This document shows positions 41,783 to 50,407 of a DNA stretch of 64,000 bases, piece by piece. Made by a program: the position numbers and the translations under genes. How positions within the stretch are numbered: position 1 is the first letter of the stretch; the number at the start of each line of letters is the position of its first letter. The notes beneath the pieces are model-generated. The model was not told where the DNA came from, ran no database searches, and was given only the letters and a program-made list of their open reading frames with translations. The stretch covers positions 868,001 to 932,000 of the forward strand of contig CAWBTA010000015.1 of assembly GCA_963791625.1 (NCBI GenBank), written 5' to 3'. Source of the stretch: JANMCE01 sp963791625 (lineage in GTDB: Bacteria > Actinomycetota > Acidimicrobiia > Acidimicrobiales > Ilumatobacteraceae).

Positions 41783-42332
41783 CTGAGAGGGCCGCTTGCT
41801 GTTTGGCGCGAATGCCGAGCAGCCGGAGTGCTCCGGCGTAGACCGATACAGCGAGCAGGCCGAGGGTGAGCGCCTTGTACGCGGTGGTCGATCGGTCGCT
41901 TCCGGAGATGTAACCGTGGAGGCCGGCGAAGAGCACGCCGGGCACCGAGATGAGGTGGACGATGTGCCACACCTTGCGCGGAATGCGACGCTTGAACCGA
42001 GCGAGTCCGGTCACGGCCGGAATGACCATGGCGTAGGTGGCGAGCACGCCCCATGTGATGCCGGCCGTGCCGTCCTTGGCCGCATTTGGAACGAACAGTG
42101 CCACCAGGCTGAGCGCCATGTCGGAGTCGGCGAAAAGCGTGAACATGTGGGCGGCGGTGAAGGCCACCGCGAGGCCACCGAGCCAGTTGTGCAGGTCGAG
42201 CCACCATGCCGGCCGCTTCTTACTGCCGGTTTCGCGTCCGGAGAAAAGCAGGCCGAAGAGCAGCGAGATGGCCGCCAGGATCATGGCGACGATGCCGGTG
42301 GCCCGGCCGATGTACCAGAGCAGGTTGTTCAT
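41766..42332 (-). CDS. Ferric-reductase-like / cytochrome b-type membrane protein
   Basis: A 188-residue protein with about five to six transmembrane segments. Histidines in DLHNWLGGL, TAAHMF, WHIVHLISVPG and LHGYISG fall within or next to helices, as expected for haem ligands of the ferric reductase-like/MsrQ family. It is the last gene of a three-gene minus-strand unit with a Gly-rich membrane-anchored protein and a DUF4405 protein. Together they probably form a transmembrane electron-transfer system controlled by the divergent two-component genes. Confidence 0.75.
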   Translation of the reverse strand: MNNLLWYIGRATGIVAMILAAISLLFGLLFSGRETGSKKRPAWWLDLHNWLGGLAVAFTAAHMFTLFADSDMALSLVALFVPNAAKDGTAGITWGVLATYAMVIPAVTGLARFKRRIPRKVWHIVHLISVPGVLFAGLHGYISGSDRSTTAYKALTLGLLAVSVYAGALRLLGIRAKQQAALSVSAGG

Positions 42333-42338
42333 CGAGAC

Positions 42339-42659
42339 TTACCTTTCGAAGTCTGAAAGTGATCCTCGTAGCGCTGCGGTCCGCTGCTGCCGACGACGCT
42401 TCTCGAACAGCGCGATTGCGGCGATGATTGTGGCCTGTGGTACGACCGATTGGGCCGAGCCTACGATGCCCACGGGATTGAAGGACGCGTTGCGGCCTCC
42501 CGGTCCGCCCTTGTCACGCGGTGGCCCTCCGGGGCGATCACCACGACCGCCGCCATCACTCAACAAACTCGACGCCGGGGTGGCCTTCAGTGCGAAGGCG
42601 AGCAGCGTCGCGACCGCAAGCACGGCCACCGCCGCAAGTGTCTGGCGGACGTACTTCAT
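42339..42659 (-). CDS. Small membrane-anchored Gly/Arg/Pro-rich protein
   Basis: A 106-residue protein with an N-terminal transmembrane segment (LAAVAVLAVATLLAFAL), a flexible Gly/Asp/Arg-rich middle (GGGRGDRPGGPPRDKGG), a second short hydrophobic stretch (VVPQATIIAAIALF) and a basic C-terminus. No enzyme motif is present. The ATG at 42659 overlaps the upstream DUF4405 gene stop in ATGA, so it is coupled to it. It is probably a linker or assembly subunit of the membrane redox unit. Confidence 0.6.
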   Translation of the reverse strand: MKYVRQTLAAVAVLAVATLLAFALKATPASSLLSDGGGRGDRPGGPPRDKGGPGGRNASFNPVGIVGSAQSVVPQATIIAAIALFEKRRRQQRTAALRGSLSDFER

Positions 42660-43165
42660 GATGTCGCTCGCGTTCGACCGAACGTGCGGCGGGCCACACT
42701 GCTCACCCATGACCAGCTCAACGCGATGTGCACCGCCACGGCGACCACGCTGGCATCAGCACCGAACGAGTGCAGGTTTCGGAAGAACGAGTCCTTCGAT
42801 CCGGTGAAACCGAGCGCCGGCAGCATATGAACAGAGATCACGACGCCGGAGACGACCGTCCACGTCATCAGTCCCATCACGCCGAGGTCAACGACCCACT
42901 TGATTCGTTCCTTCGTCGGGTGTTTGCCGAACACCTTCTTCGTGGTCTTCACCACCCAGTCCCAGTGGGACACCAGATGCACGACCAGCGCTATGCCGAA
43001 CGCCGCACCCAACCATTCGTGCACCGGAATGCCGGTGAATTCAAGGTTGAAGTCGAGTGTGAAGGCCACAAAGAGCACGATGTCGAGCCAGAAGTCGAAG
43101 CGGGTGTGCCGCGGTACCCGGGCGCGAGGTGCAGCCAGTTGTTCAGATGCAACGGAGGTAGCCAT
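42656..43165 (-). CDS. DUF4405-type cytochrome b membrane protein
   Basis: A 169-residue protein with four transmembrane segments. Histidines within or at the ends of helices (PVHEWLG, LVVHLVSHWDWV, SVHMLPALG, FRNLHSFGAD, VAVHIALSW) are arranged as in di-haem cytochrome b561/DUF4405 proteins. The start ATG at 43165 is preceded by GGAGG. It is the first gene of a coupled three-gene unit and is divergent from an OmpR-type response regulator, which probably regulates it. Confidence 0.75.
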   Translation of the reverse strand: MATSVASEQLAAPRARVPRHTRFDFWLDIVLFVAFTLDFNLEFTGIPVHEWLGAAFGIALVVHLVSHWDWVVKTTKKVFGKHPTKERIKWVVDLGVMGLMTWTVVSGVVISVHMLPALGFTGSKDSFFRNLHSFGADASVVAVAVHIALSWSWVSSVARRTFGRTRATS

Positions 43166-43310
43166 GAGGTCCTTCAGAGTATGCGTACGACCCGTACTGT
43201 CGACGCCGTGCGTAAGTCGGGTCCAAGGATCCCGCAAGAAGATCGTAAGAACCCCACCACTGAACCCACTTCTTACAGAGTTCTCGCGGACGCGTTCGTA
43301 TGATTGAGGC

Positions 43311-44000
43311 ATGACTGAAGGCGGCGGAGCCCGCATCCTCGTGGCCGAAGATGACCGTGGCATCCGCGAATCGCTTGAACGCGCCCTTCGCTTCGACGGG
43401 TACCAGGTCACTGCCGTCAGCGACGGTGCTCAGGCGCTTGAAGCCGTTACGACCCTTGAGCCCGACCTGGTGATTCTCGATGTGATGATGCCGTTCATCG
43501 ACGGCCTCACGGTCTGCCGGCAGCTCCGCGATCGTTACCGCACCATGCCGATCTTGATGTTGACGGCTCGGCACGAGGTGTCCGATCGAGTTGCCGGCCT
43601 CGATGCCGGTGCGGATGACTATCTGGTGAAGCCCTACGCCATGTCGGAGTTGTCGGCTCGGCTCCGTGCGTTGCTCCGTCGCACAAGCGTGTCGGGTACC
43701 GACGATGTCTTGACGGTCGGTGACGTCACCCTCGACCCAAAGGCCCGCATCGCTCGTCGAAATGGTGACGAGCTGGACCTCACCAAAACCGAGTTCGACC
43801 TCTTGGAACTGTTGATGTTCAACGCTGGTGTGGTGCTGTCGAGAGAGACGATCTACGAACGCATCTGGGGCTACGACTTCGAGACCAACTCGCGGTCGCT
43901 CGATGTCTACGTCGGGTACCTGCGCACCAAGACGGAAGCGAATGGCTCGCCACGGGTACTCCACACTGTGCGCGGTATCGGGTACGTGCTGCGACCATGA
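43311..44000 (+). CDS. OmpR/PhoB-family response regulator
   Basis: A 229-residue regulator. The receiver domain has the acidic pair in VAEDDRGIRESL, the phospho-acceptor Asp in DLVILDVMMPF and the Lys in DDYLVKPY. The C-terminal winged helix contains LTKTEFDLLELLM and the recognition helix region SRETIYERIWGYDF, then the wing VDVYVGYLRTK-like end. It is coupled by ATGA to a histidine kinase. The 145-base gap to the divergent membrane redox unit probably contains its target promoters. Confidence 0.95.
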   Translation: MTEGGGARILVAEDDRGIRESLERALRFDGYQVTAVSDGAQALEAVTTLEPDLVILDVMMPFIDGLTVCRQLRDRYRTMPILMLTARHEVSDRVAGLDAGADDYLVKPYAMSELSARLRALLRRTSVSGTDDVLTVGDVTLDPKARIARRNGDELDLTKTEFDLLELLMFNAGVVLSRETIYERIWGYDFETNSRSLDVYVGYLRTKTEANGSPRVLHTVRGIGYVLRP

Positions 44001-45352
44001 GTTTGCGCTGGCGTATCGCCATTTCTCTTGCCACGGTCGCCGCTGTCGTTGGCGTGCTCGCCACCGGTGGCGCCTACTTTGCAACGGCCAAGCAGATCGA
44101 AAAGAGCATCGACAGCTCGCTGCGTACGAAGGGTATCGAGCTGGCCGGTCTGGGCCGCGGTGGACCAAGCCGGCAGCAAGGAGGTCGCGGCCAACAGCAA
44201 GACGACCGCCACGGCTGTCCGCAACCAGCCATCTTCGAAGGCGCCGTCGGCGCCCAGATCGCCGAAACCAACGGCACGAAAACCTCCTGCTATCTCGGCG
44301 CCAAGAACGACCTTCCATTCACGCCGGTCGATGCAAGATCAACGGTCACCAATCCAGTGTTGCGCACGGTGAAGATCGACGGGAGCGAGTACCGCATGGT
44401 CACCGTGCCGTGGCATGAGGGTGGCTACATCCAAATGATCCGTCCGCTCAACGAGGGCCACGAAGTACTCGAGTCCCTGATCGGCAGGTTGCTCGCGCTC
44501 GCGCTCGCCGGTGTGTTCCTGGCCGCAGTGCTGGGGTGGTTCCTGGCCAAGCGGGTGGTGGGTCCTATCATCCACCTGCGCGATACCGCGGAAACCATCG
44601 CCACCACCCAGGACCTCGCGACGCCCATTCCCACCAACGCAACGGGCGAAGTCGGCAGCCTCGCTCAGAGCTTCACGACCATGGTGAGTGCGCTCGCTGG
44701 TTCGCGCGAACAGCAGAAGCGTCTCATCACCGACGCCAGTCATGAGATGCGTACACCGCTCACCAGCCTGCGGACCAACATCGAGCTGATGGAACACTTC
44801 GAACGGCTCGGGCCGTCCGATCGCCACGACGTACTCGCTGCAGTGCAAGTCGATGCCGGCGAACTCACCCATCTCCTCACCGAGCTCGTCGAGCTGGCCA
44901 CCGACCAGACCTCCAACAACGAGGAACCCGAACCGGTGCGACTTGCCGACCTCGCCACCGACGTGATCGCCCGGGCGAGCCGTCGGAGTGGGCGCCAGAT
45001 CGAGCTCCATGCGCAGGACTCCGATCTGGTCGTCTCCGGTCGTCCGGCCATGCTCGAACGGGCCATCTCCAACCTGGTGGAGAACGCGGTCAAGTACAGC
45101 CCGGCAGGCACGCCCATCGATGTCAGCGTCCATGGCGGCAGACTCGATGTTCGCGACCACGGTCCAGGGATTCCGGTCGATGATCAGCCGTATGTCTTCG
45201 ACCGCTTCTACCGGGCAACGATCACACGCACCGAGCCGGGGTCCGGATTAGGTCTGGCCATCGTGAAACAGATCGTTGAGCGTCACCGGGGCCGGGTGTG
45301 GGCACAGAACCACCCCGACGGCGGCGCGGTGGTCGGTTTCGCCCTTCCCTGA
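43997..45352 (+). CDS. Sensor histidine kinase, MprB-like
   Basis: A 451-residue kinase with two transmembrane segments (about 12-32 and 165-185) flanking a 130-residue extracytoplasmic domain rich in Gln/Asn, a HAMP domain (LAKRVVGPIIHLRDTAETI), the phospho-His in TDASHEMRTPLTSLRTN and an HATPase domain (LVENAVKYSPAG, DHGPGIP, GSGLGLAIVKQIVERH). The periplasmic domain holds two Cys (HGCPQP and TSCYLG). It pairs with the upstream response regulator, with which it overlaps by four bases. Confidence 0.95.
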   Translation: MSLRWRIAISLATVAAVVGVLATGGAYFATAKQIEKSIDSSLRTKGIELAGLGRGGPSRQQGGRGQQQDDRHGCPQPAIFEGAVGAQIAETNGTKTSCYLGAKNDLPFTPVDARSTVTNPVLRTVKIDGSEYRMVTVPWHEGGYIQMIRPLNEGHEVLESLIGRLLALALAGVFLAAVLGWFLAKRVVGPIIHLRDTAETIATTQDLATPIPTNATGEVGSLAQSFTTMVSALAGSREQQKRLITDASHEMRTPLTSLRTNIELMEHFERLGPSDRHDVLAAVQVDAGELTHLLTELVELATDQTSNNEEPEPVRLADLATDVIARASRRSGRQIELHAQDSDLVVSGRPAMLERAISNLVENAVKYSPAGTPIDVSVHGGRLDVRDHGPGIPVDDQPYVFDRFYRATITRTEPGSGLGLAIVKQIVERHRGRVWAQNHPDGGAVVGFALP

Positions 45353-45429
45353 ATCTGGGCGATGGGCCATTTCGCCCGAATCAACCGATCCTGGATCTTT
45401 TCTGAACGCCGGAAAGTAACGTCAGCAGC

Positions 45430-46167
45430 ATGGAAAGGGCCACCACCCCGAAACGGTGGACCGTTAGCTCCGAAGCGGGAAAAGCAGCTGGCGTGCCACT
45501 GGCACTCTTCGTCGCGCTCGCGGCCAGCGCATGGCACCTCACCAAGCCAACCGATCTTGATCAGAGCATCTACGACCGCATCGGTGCCGATGGCAACGGA
45601 GCGGTGTTCAACGTCGCCAAGGTCATCTCGTACACGGCCTCACCACTCGGCGGCACGCTCCTCGTGATCGCCGCCGCTGCGTTCGTGTGGTGGAAGAAGC
45701 GAGATGCCGTCGCCACGTTCGCGACTCTGATCGCTCCGGGTATCGCGGCCGTAATGCAGCGAGTCGCCAAGGACCTCATCAAGCGGCCGCGGCCGCCTTT
45801 CACGGCACGCCTTACCGGGCAGTCCGGCTTTGGGTTTCCGTCCGGCCACGCCGCTGGCATCGGCGCGCTGGTAACGGTGTTGTCGCTACTGATTCTCGCC
45901 AAGCGCATCTCGGTGAAGCAAGCGACCGCAACCATCACCGTACTCGCCCTGTTCGGCGTGTTGGTGGCGTTCACACGGCTGCTGGTCGGTGCGCACTATT
46001 TCACCGATGCCGCTGCGGGCCTGGCCCTCGGTTCGGCCATTGCCTGTCTGGTGACGGCCGCCATCCCCCGACTCGACCGCATCTACCGCCGCTTCGACCG
46101 TCGTTCCCCCGACGCGATGCGACCGGCCGATCACCCAGCGGTCCGCAGCAAGCAGACCATGCCGTAG
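45430..46167 (+). CDS. PAP2-family membrane phosphatase
   Basis: A 245-residue membrane protein of about five transmembrane segments. The three phosphatase motifs are present: KDLIKRPRPPF, GFPSGHAAGIG and TRLLVGAHYFTDAAAG. Enzymes of this family dephosphorylate undecaprenyl pyrophosphate or phosphatidic acid at the outer face. The ATG at 45430 lies 77 bases after the kinase stop. A related N-terminal fragment occurs in the pseudogene near 58.9 kb. The lipid substrate is not evident. Confidence 0.9.
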   Translation: MERATTPKRWTVSSEAGKAAGVPLALFVALAASAWHLTKPTDLDQSIYDRIGADGNGAVFNVAKVISYTASPLGGTLLVIAAAAFVWWKKRDAVATFATLIAPGIAAVMQRVAKDLIKRPRPPFTARLTGQSGFGFPSGHAAGIGALVTVLSLLILAKRISVKQATATITVLALFGVLVAFTRLLVGAHYFTDAAAGLALGSAIACLVTAAIPRLDRIYRRFDRRSPDAMRPADHPAVRSKQTMP

Positions 46168-46298
46168 TCACCCCAAAAGTGGACGCATAGGCCGACCGGC
46201 ACTACTCACAGTGAAACAGGTCGTTCGGCTCTGGCGTCCGCAACCACCCCGCGTGTGTGCTTAGGGTCAAGAAACACAATTGCGGAGAAGTTAAGCAC

Positions 46299-47051
46299 GT
46301 GAAGAAGAAGACCACCCATGGCTGGTACGCGGACCCAGCCGGATCAACCTATGTCCGCTATTTCGATGGCCACGGCTGGACCAGTCATCTGGCCATTGCC
46401 GTCGCAGCCGAGACGCGACCGGTCTGGCGCCGCCCGGCGATCATCACCGCGCTGATCGTGCTGGTGCTCCTCGCCGCCCAGCGGACGAGTCATTCCCAAC
46501 CGCGCGCTGCCGCGGTGATGCCGACCACATCGTCAACGGCCGTCGTCACCAGCGCGCCAACGGCAATGGCCGTCGTGTTAGCCACCACGGTGACAGCCGA
46601 GTCAACGACAACGACGACGACGGCAGGCACCACGACAACCGCCGTCACTGTCCCTGCGCCGACCGTGGCGAAGGCCACGCCGATTGTCCTCGTTCCGACC
46701 ACTCGAACCACAGCAGCACCCGCTACCCCGGAAGCGCCGCCAACCTCCACGCCGATCTTCACCTCCGGCGTCACCGTTCCAGCCAGTGATGTACCGACGA
46801 CGACAACCACGACGACGCCTCCGACAACTGTCGGACCCGCATCGTCTGGGCCGACAACCGTCGGAACGCGGCCTGCGACGACTACACCGACACCGACCAC
46901 GATCAACGCCGTTCCTCCACCCAAAGGTGTCTCACCCGGCCAAATCTGCGGACCGCCGGGATCGGTGGGCTACACCGCGTCGGGCCAGCAACTGATCTGT
47001 TCGATCATGGACAAGGTCGGTCGCTTCTTCTGGTCAACACCGACCGTCTGA
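46299..47051 (+). CDS. DUF2510-domain membrane protein with Thr-rich extracellular stalk
   Basis: A protein of about 250 residues: a DUF2510 motif at the N-terminus (GWYADPAGSTYVRYFDGHGW), one transmembrane segment (AIITALIVLVLLAAQ), then roughly 130 residues of low-complexity Thr/Ala/Pro (TTTTTTAGTTTT, TTTTTTTPPTTVG) as an extracellular stalk, and a short C-terminal domain with two Cys (GQICGPPGSVGY, QQLICSIMDK). I chose the GTG at 46299 because DUF2510 starts right after it. DUF2510 proteins are common in actinobacteria; the role is unknown. Confidence 0.7.
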   Translation: MKKKTTHGWYADPAGSTYVRYFDGHGWTSHLAIAVAAETRPVWRRPAIITALIVLVLLAAQRTSHSQPRAAAVMPTTSSTAVVTSAPTAMAVVLATTVTAESTTTTTTAGTTTTAVTVPAPTVAKATPIVLVPTTRTTAAPATPEAPPTSTPIFTSGVTVPASDVPTTTTTTTPPTTVGPASSGPTTVGTRPATTTPTPTTINAVPPPKGVSPGQICGPPGSVGYTASGQQLICSIMDKVGRFFWSTPTV

Positions 47052-47138
47052 GCACACGCTCTCTGCGTTATTGCGTGCTAACCCCACCTGCTACGTTTCG
47101 CGCAAGGGGGCAGCACACATCCAGAGGAGAGAGCAATC

Positions 47139-48350
47139 ATGAGCAACCGCATGCGGTTTGGCATCTTCATGGCGCCATTCCACCCGGCCGGTGAAAACCC
47201 GACCTTGCTGATCGACGGGGACATGGCCCTGGTCGAGCACCTCGATCGACTCGGCTTTGATGAGGCCTGGATCGGCGAGCATCACTCGGCGGGCAGCGAG
47301 ATCATTGCATCACCCGAGATCTTTATTGCGGCTGTTGCACAGCGAACCCGCACGATCAAACTCGGCACTGGCGTCACCAGCGCCAGCTATCACAACCCGC
47401 TCTGGGTAGCCGAGCGAGCGGTACAACTCGACCACATGACTCGCGGTCGATTCCTGCTCGGGCTCGGCCCCGGCGCCCTGCCATCAGACGCGGCCATGAT
47501 CGGTCTCGACATGCCCCAGACGCGTGAGTTACTGGAGGACGCGGTCGACATCATCACCCACCTGCTCTCCAGCGAGGAGCCCATCAGCTTCGACAACGGC
47601 CGTTGGACATTGAAGGACGCGCGCCTCCATTTGCGTCCGTACTCCAACCTGGCCGACACCATAACCATTGCGGCCGTCGCATCACCGGCCGGACCACGTT
47701 TGGCGGGTCGCTATGGTCACGGTCTCTTGTCCGTTGGCGCAACGACGGCTGCCGGATTCGATCTGCTCGGTTTGCACTGGGATGTGATGGAGGAGCGGGC
47801 GGCAAACTACGGCGTGCGAGTCGACCGCAACAAGTGGCGTCTGGTCGGCCTCATGCATCTCGCACCCACCCGCGAGCAGGCGTACCGTGAGGTCGAACAC
47901 GGCATCGCTCAGTGGTTCGACTACTTCCAGCACACGGCCGCGTTCCCGCAGATGGCGGTCGGTGACGGCACGAGCGTGAAGGAGTTCATCGACTTCGTCA
48001 ACGAGAGCGGGCTCGGCACCATCGGCACGCCCGACGATGCCTGCGACCAGATCGAGCGGCTGGTCAAACAGTCGAACGGTGGCTTCGGCGCGTACCTACA
48101 ACTTGCTCACGACTGGGCCGACCAAGAGGCGAAGTTCCGCAGCTACGAGTTGTTCGCACGTCATGTCGCACCTCGCTTCCAAGGCCAGCGGCACGCGACG
48201 GTCGATGCCAAGCACCGCGCCGCCGCCGCTCGCCCCGAGTTGGCTGCCAGCAACCTGAAGGCTGTCGAGACGGCAACGGCGAAATACCAGGCCGAGCTCG
48301 ATGCGAAGAAGAAGCCAGCAGCCAAGCCGAAGGCCAAAGCCAAGAGGTAG
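47139..48350 (+). CDS. LLM-class (luciferase-like) flavin-dependent monooxygenase
   Basis: A 403-residue TIM-barrel flavoprotein. It begins MRFGIFMAPFHP and continues with EAWIGEHHSAGSEIIASPE, LGTGVTSASYHNPLWVAERAV and RFLLGLGPGALPSDA, typical of the bacterial luciferase-like family. The last 30 residues are Lys/Ala-rich (AKYQAELDAKKKPAAKPKAK), likely disordered and not part of the enzyme core. Members act as FMN or F420-dependent monooxygenases or reductases on aromatic or aliphatic substrates. GAGGAGAGAG precedes the ATG. It is a single gene next to the ars region. Confidence 0.88.
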   Translation: MSNRMRFGIFMAPFHPAGENPTLLIDGDMALVEHLDRLGFDEAWIGEHHSAGSEIIASPEIFIAAVAQRTRTIKLGTGVTSASYHNPLWVAERAVQLDHMTRGRFLLGLGPGALPSDAAMIGLDMPQTRELLEDAVDIITHLLSSEEPISFDNGRWTLKDARLHLRPYSNLADTITIAAVASPAGPRLAGRYGHGLLSVGATTAAGFDLLGLHWDVMEERAANYGVRVDRNKWRLVGLMHLAPTREQAYREVEHGIAQWFDYFQHTAAFPQMAVGDGTSVKEFIDFVNESGLGTIGTPDDACDQIERLVKQSNGGFGAYLQLAHDWADQEAKFRSYELFARHVAPRFQGQRHATVDAKHRAAAARPELAASNLKAVETATAKYQAELDAKKKPAAKPKAKAKR

Positions 48351-48358
48351 AAACGCGA

Positions 48359-48389
48359 TCCTCGGCCGAGGAGTGGCCTTAGCCGAGGA
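48359..48389. terminator. Possible terminator between convergent genes
   Basis: An 8-base inverted repeat (TCCTCGGC / GCCGAGGA) with a 15-base loop lies between the flavoprotein stop and the convergent arsR stop, overlapping the end of arsR. There is no clear T tract, so this is a weak call. Confidence 0.35.
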
Positions 48390-48720
48390 CCACGCGTAGG
48401 GCGTCGAGCCGGGCGGGCACAACGCGGTACCACACCCACAGACCGCGCTTTTCACGTGTGACGAGCCCGGCTTCAATGAGGATCTTCATGTGGTGACTGA
48501 CGGTCGGCTGCGAACGACCCGACGGTTCCAGCAAGTCGCATGCGCACACTTCGTCGGCGTTGGCCGAAGCGATGAACGATAGGAGGCGCAGTCGAATCGG
48601 GTCGGCCAGCGCGGCGAAGGCTTGCGCCAGGACGTCGGCCTGCACTTCATCGGGCATAGTGGCCCGCACGGGTGAGCAGCACGCGACCGGATCACGGGTG
48701 ACGGGGGTGCGAGCGACCAT
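48379..48720 (-). CDS. arsR: ArsR-family metalloregulator
   Basis: A 113-residue winged-helix repressor. The metal-binding motif is DEVCACDLLEPSGRSQPTVSHH, where the Cys pair CAC replaces the classic CVCDL of arsenic ArsR proteins. An additional CC pair occurs near the N-terminus (VACCSPV). The recognition helix is PTVSHHMKILIEAGLV. It is divergent from the arsI-aqpS-arsC operon, with two 14-base operator copies in between, so it represses that operon and itself until arsenite binds. Confidence 0.93.
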   Translation of the reverse strand: MVARTPVTRDPVACCSPVRATMPDEVQADVLAQAFAALADPIRLRLLSFIASANADEVCACDLLEPSGRSQPTVSHHMKILIEAGLVTREKRGLWVWYRVVPARLDALRVVLG

Positions 48721-48756
48721 GGGACGAATGGTAGCGAAGAAGTTGGGAGAAGTACA

Positions 48757-48770
48757 TTGACAAATGTCGA
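48757..48770. promoter_or_regulatory. ArsR operator, copy 1
   Basis: TTGACAAATGTCGA, an imperfect palindrome with GACA/TGTC halves, lies 36 bases upstream of the arsR start. It matches the second copy at 48793 at 11 of 14 positions. Position between divergent arsR and arsI supports an ArsR binding site. Confidence 0.7.
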
Positions 48771-48792
48771 AGTAGTCGCGAGGATAGCTACA

Positions 48793-48806
48793 TCGACAAA
48801 CGTCAA
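48793..48806. promoter_or_regulatory. ArsR operator, copy 2
   Basis: TCGACAAACGTCAA, the second copy of the arsR-arsI intergenic palindrome, 29 bases before the arsI start. A third half-site TTGAC is at about 48810. The 36-base spacing between copies would put two repressor dimers about three and a half helical turns apart. Confidence 0.7.
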
Positions 48807-48835
48807 TCTATTGACGGTCACTCAGGAGGAATCCC

Positions 48836-49288
48836 ATGTCCCGTGTCCAACTCGCCCTCAACGTTGGTGATCTCGAAGCGTCCATCGACTTCTACACCAA
48901 ACTGTTCAAGACACCGCCGAACAAGATTCGCGAGAACTATGCCAACTTCGCAATCACCGAACCGCCGCTCAAGCTGGTTCTCATCGCCGGTGAAGGCACG
49001 CCAGGAACGATGAATCACGTCGGCGTCGAGGTGGCTTCTACCGAAGAAGTTGCAGAAGCAACCACTCGCATGCAGGCCGAGGGGGCGGTGTGCGATATCG
49101 AAGAAGGAACAACGTGTTGCTTCGCCGTACAGGACAAGGTGTGGGTGAACGGCCCCGAAATCCCGTGGGAGATCTACACCGTTCTGGCCGACGCTGATGT
49201 CATGCACCCCGCCGAGGGCGAATGCTGCACTCCCGCCGACGGCGAGCCGGTTGCCGTCGGCGCTCCGGCCGCCAAAGCGTGTTGCTGA
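48836..49288 (+). CDS. ArsI/CadI-family VOC protein
   Basis: A 150-residue vicinal-oxygen-chelate protein like the C-As lyase ArsI and the cadmium-induced CadI. The expected Fe(II) ligands are present as Gln5, His61 and Glu112 (WEIYTVL). The vicinal thiols that bind trivalent arsenic are C94-C95 in GTTCCFAV. The C-terminus is cysteine-rich: C130-C131 and C149-C150 at the very end. ArsI degrades methylarsenite to arsenite and formaldehyde. It is the first gene of the ars operon, with AGGAGG before the ATG. Whether it is a lyase or a metal-binding CadI needs activity data. Confidence 0.88.
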   Translation: MSRVQLALNVGDLEASIDFYTKLFKTPPNKIRENYANFAITEPPLKLVLIAGEGTPGTMNHVGVEVASTEEVAEATTRMQAEGAVCDIEEGTTCCFAVQDKVWVNGPEIPWEIYTVLADADVMHPAEGECCTPADGEPVAVGAPAAKACC

Positions 49289-49296
49289 GCGCCTTG

Positions 49297-49989
49297 GTGA
49301 CCACGCAACAACCCCTTCGCTATCAGCTGGCACGTCGACTGGTAGCGGAGGCGCTCGGCACCGCGTTGTTGATTATTGCCGTGGTTGGTTCGGGCATCAT
49401 GGCCCAGAACCTCTCTGCCGACGTTGGGCTACAACTGTTGGAGAACGCATCGGCCACGGCGGGCGCGCTGATCGGTCTCATCCTCATGTTCGGGTCGATT
49501 TCTGGTGCTCACTTCAACCCGGTCGTCACAGTGGTTGATCGACTCCTGGGCGACATCAGCACCCGTGACCTCTTGCTCTACGCAGTGGTGCAAACGATCG
49601 GTGGCTGCATCGGCACCGTCATCGCCAACCTCATGTTCAAACTGCCGGCCATCAACCTGTCCACCAAAGTTCGCTCCGGCGGCAACCTTTGGCTCTCGGA
49701 GACGGTCGCCACCATTGGCCTGCTACTCGTCATTCATGGATGCGTTCGCGCTGGTCGCAAGAGTGTGGTGCCGTTTGCGGTCGGCGTTTGGATCGGTGGC
49801 GCCTACTGGTTCACCTCGTCCACCAGTTTCGCCAACCCGGCCGTGACCGTCGCCCGCATGTTGTCCAATAGCTTCGCCGGTATCAAACCATCATCGGCCC
49901 CCATGTTCATCGGCATGCAGTTCGTCGGCGCATTCCTGGCCTACGGCCTCATCCGCTTCCTCTACCCGAAAGTGACCAGCGATGACTGA
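49297..49989 (+). CDS. aqpS: Aquaglyceroporin (AqpS-like, probable arsenite channel)
   Basis: A MIP-family channel of about 230 residues with six transmembrane segments. The two pore motifs are HFNPVV (first NPA variant) and FANPAV (second NPA). It lies between arsI and arsC and there is no ArsB or Acr3 pump, which is the arrangement known from Sinorhizobium meliloti, where AqpS lets arsenite flow out down its gradient after reduction. I chose the GTG at 49297; a TTG at 49294 and a GTG at 49279 overlapping the arsI stop are alternatives. It overlaps arsC by eight bases. Confidence 0.88.
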   Translation: MTTQQPLRYQLARRLVAEALGTALLIIAVVGSGIMAQNLSADVGLQLLENASATAGALIGLILMFGSISGAHFNPVVTVVDRLLGDISTRDLLLYAVVQTIGGCIGTVIANLMFKLPAINLSTKVRSGGNLWLSETVATIGLLLVIHGCVRAGRKSVVPFAVGVWIGGAYWFTSSTSFANPAVTVARMLSNSFAGIKPSSAPMFIGMQFVGAFLAYGLIRFLYPKVTSDD

Positions 49990-50407
49990 TACTCGACCCG
50001 AAGTGCTGTTCGTCTGCGTCCACAACGCCGGGCGTTCGCAGATGGCCGCCGCGCTGCTCGCCCGCTACGGGGGCGACCAGGTCGTCGTTCGCTCGGCGGG
50101 CACTGCGCCGGCCCACACGATTAATCCTGCTGTTGTGGAAGTGATGGCCGAGATCGGCATCGACCTTCACGCCAACGGCGCAACGCCGAAGAAGCTCACC
50201 GATGCTGCCGTCAAAGCATCTGACGTCGTCATCACGATGGGCTGTGGCGATGAATGCCCGTACTACCCGGGTAAGCGCTACCTCGACTGGAAGCTCGACG
50301 ATCCCGCCGGGCAAGGGGTAGACGCCGTGCGCCCCATCCGTGACGACATCGACCGGCGGGTCCGCGACCTGTTGGCAGAGCTGGGCGTGGCAGGCTCTAT
50401 CGAATGA
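49982..50407 (+). CDS. arsC: Arsenate reductase, thioredoxin-coupled LMW-phosphatase type
   Basis: A 141-residue enzyme. The phosphatase loop is CVHNAGRSQM with nucleophile Cys12 and Arg18. The later TMGCGDECPYYPG and DWKLDDPAGQ blocks, with two more Cys, are diagnostic of the thioredoxin- or mycothiol-linked ArsC class. It reduces arsenate to arsenite, which can leave through the adjacent aquaporin. It overlaps both neighbours (aqpS by eight bases, the PPOX gene by ATGA). It is unrelated in fold to the ArsC/Spx gene at 23.4 kb. Confidence 0.94.
   Translation: MTDTRPEVLFVCVHNAGRSQMAAALLARYGGDQVVVRSAGTAPAHTINPAVVEVMAEIGIDLHANGATPKKLTDAAVKASDVVITMGCGDECPYYPGKRYLDWKLDDPAGQGVDAVRPIRDDIDRRVRDLLAELGVAGSIE

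Noticed and set aside
46540..46930. Thr-codon repeats considered as a CRISPR or tandem DNA repeat
   Set aside because: They are low-complexity ACG/ACC codons of the Thr-rich stalk of the DUF2510 protein, with no regular unit and spacer pattern.
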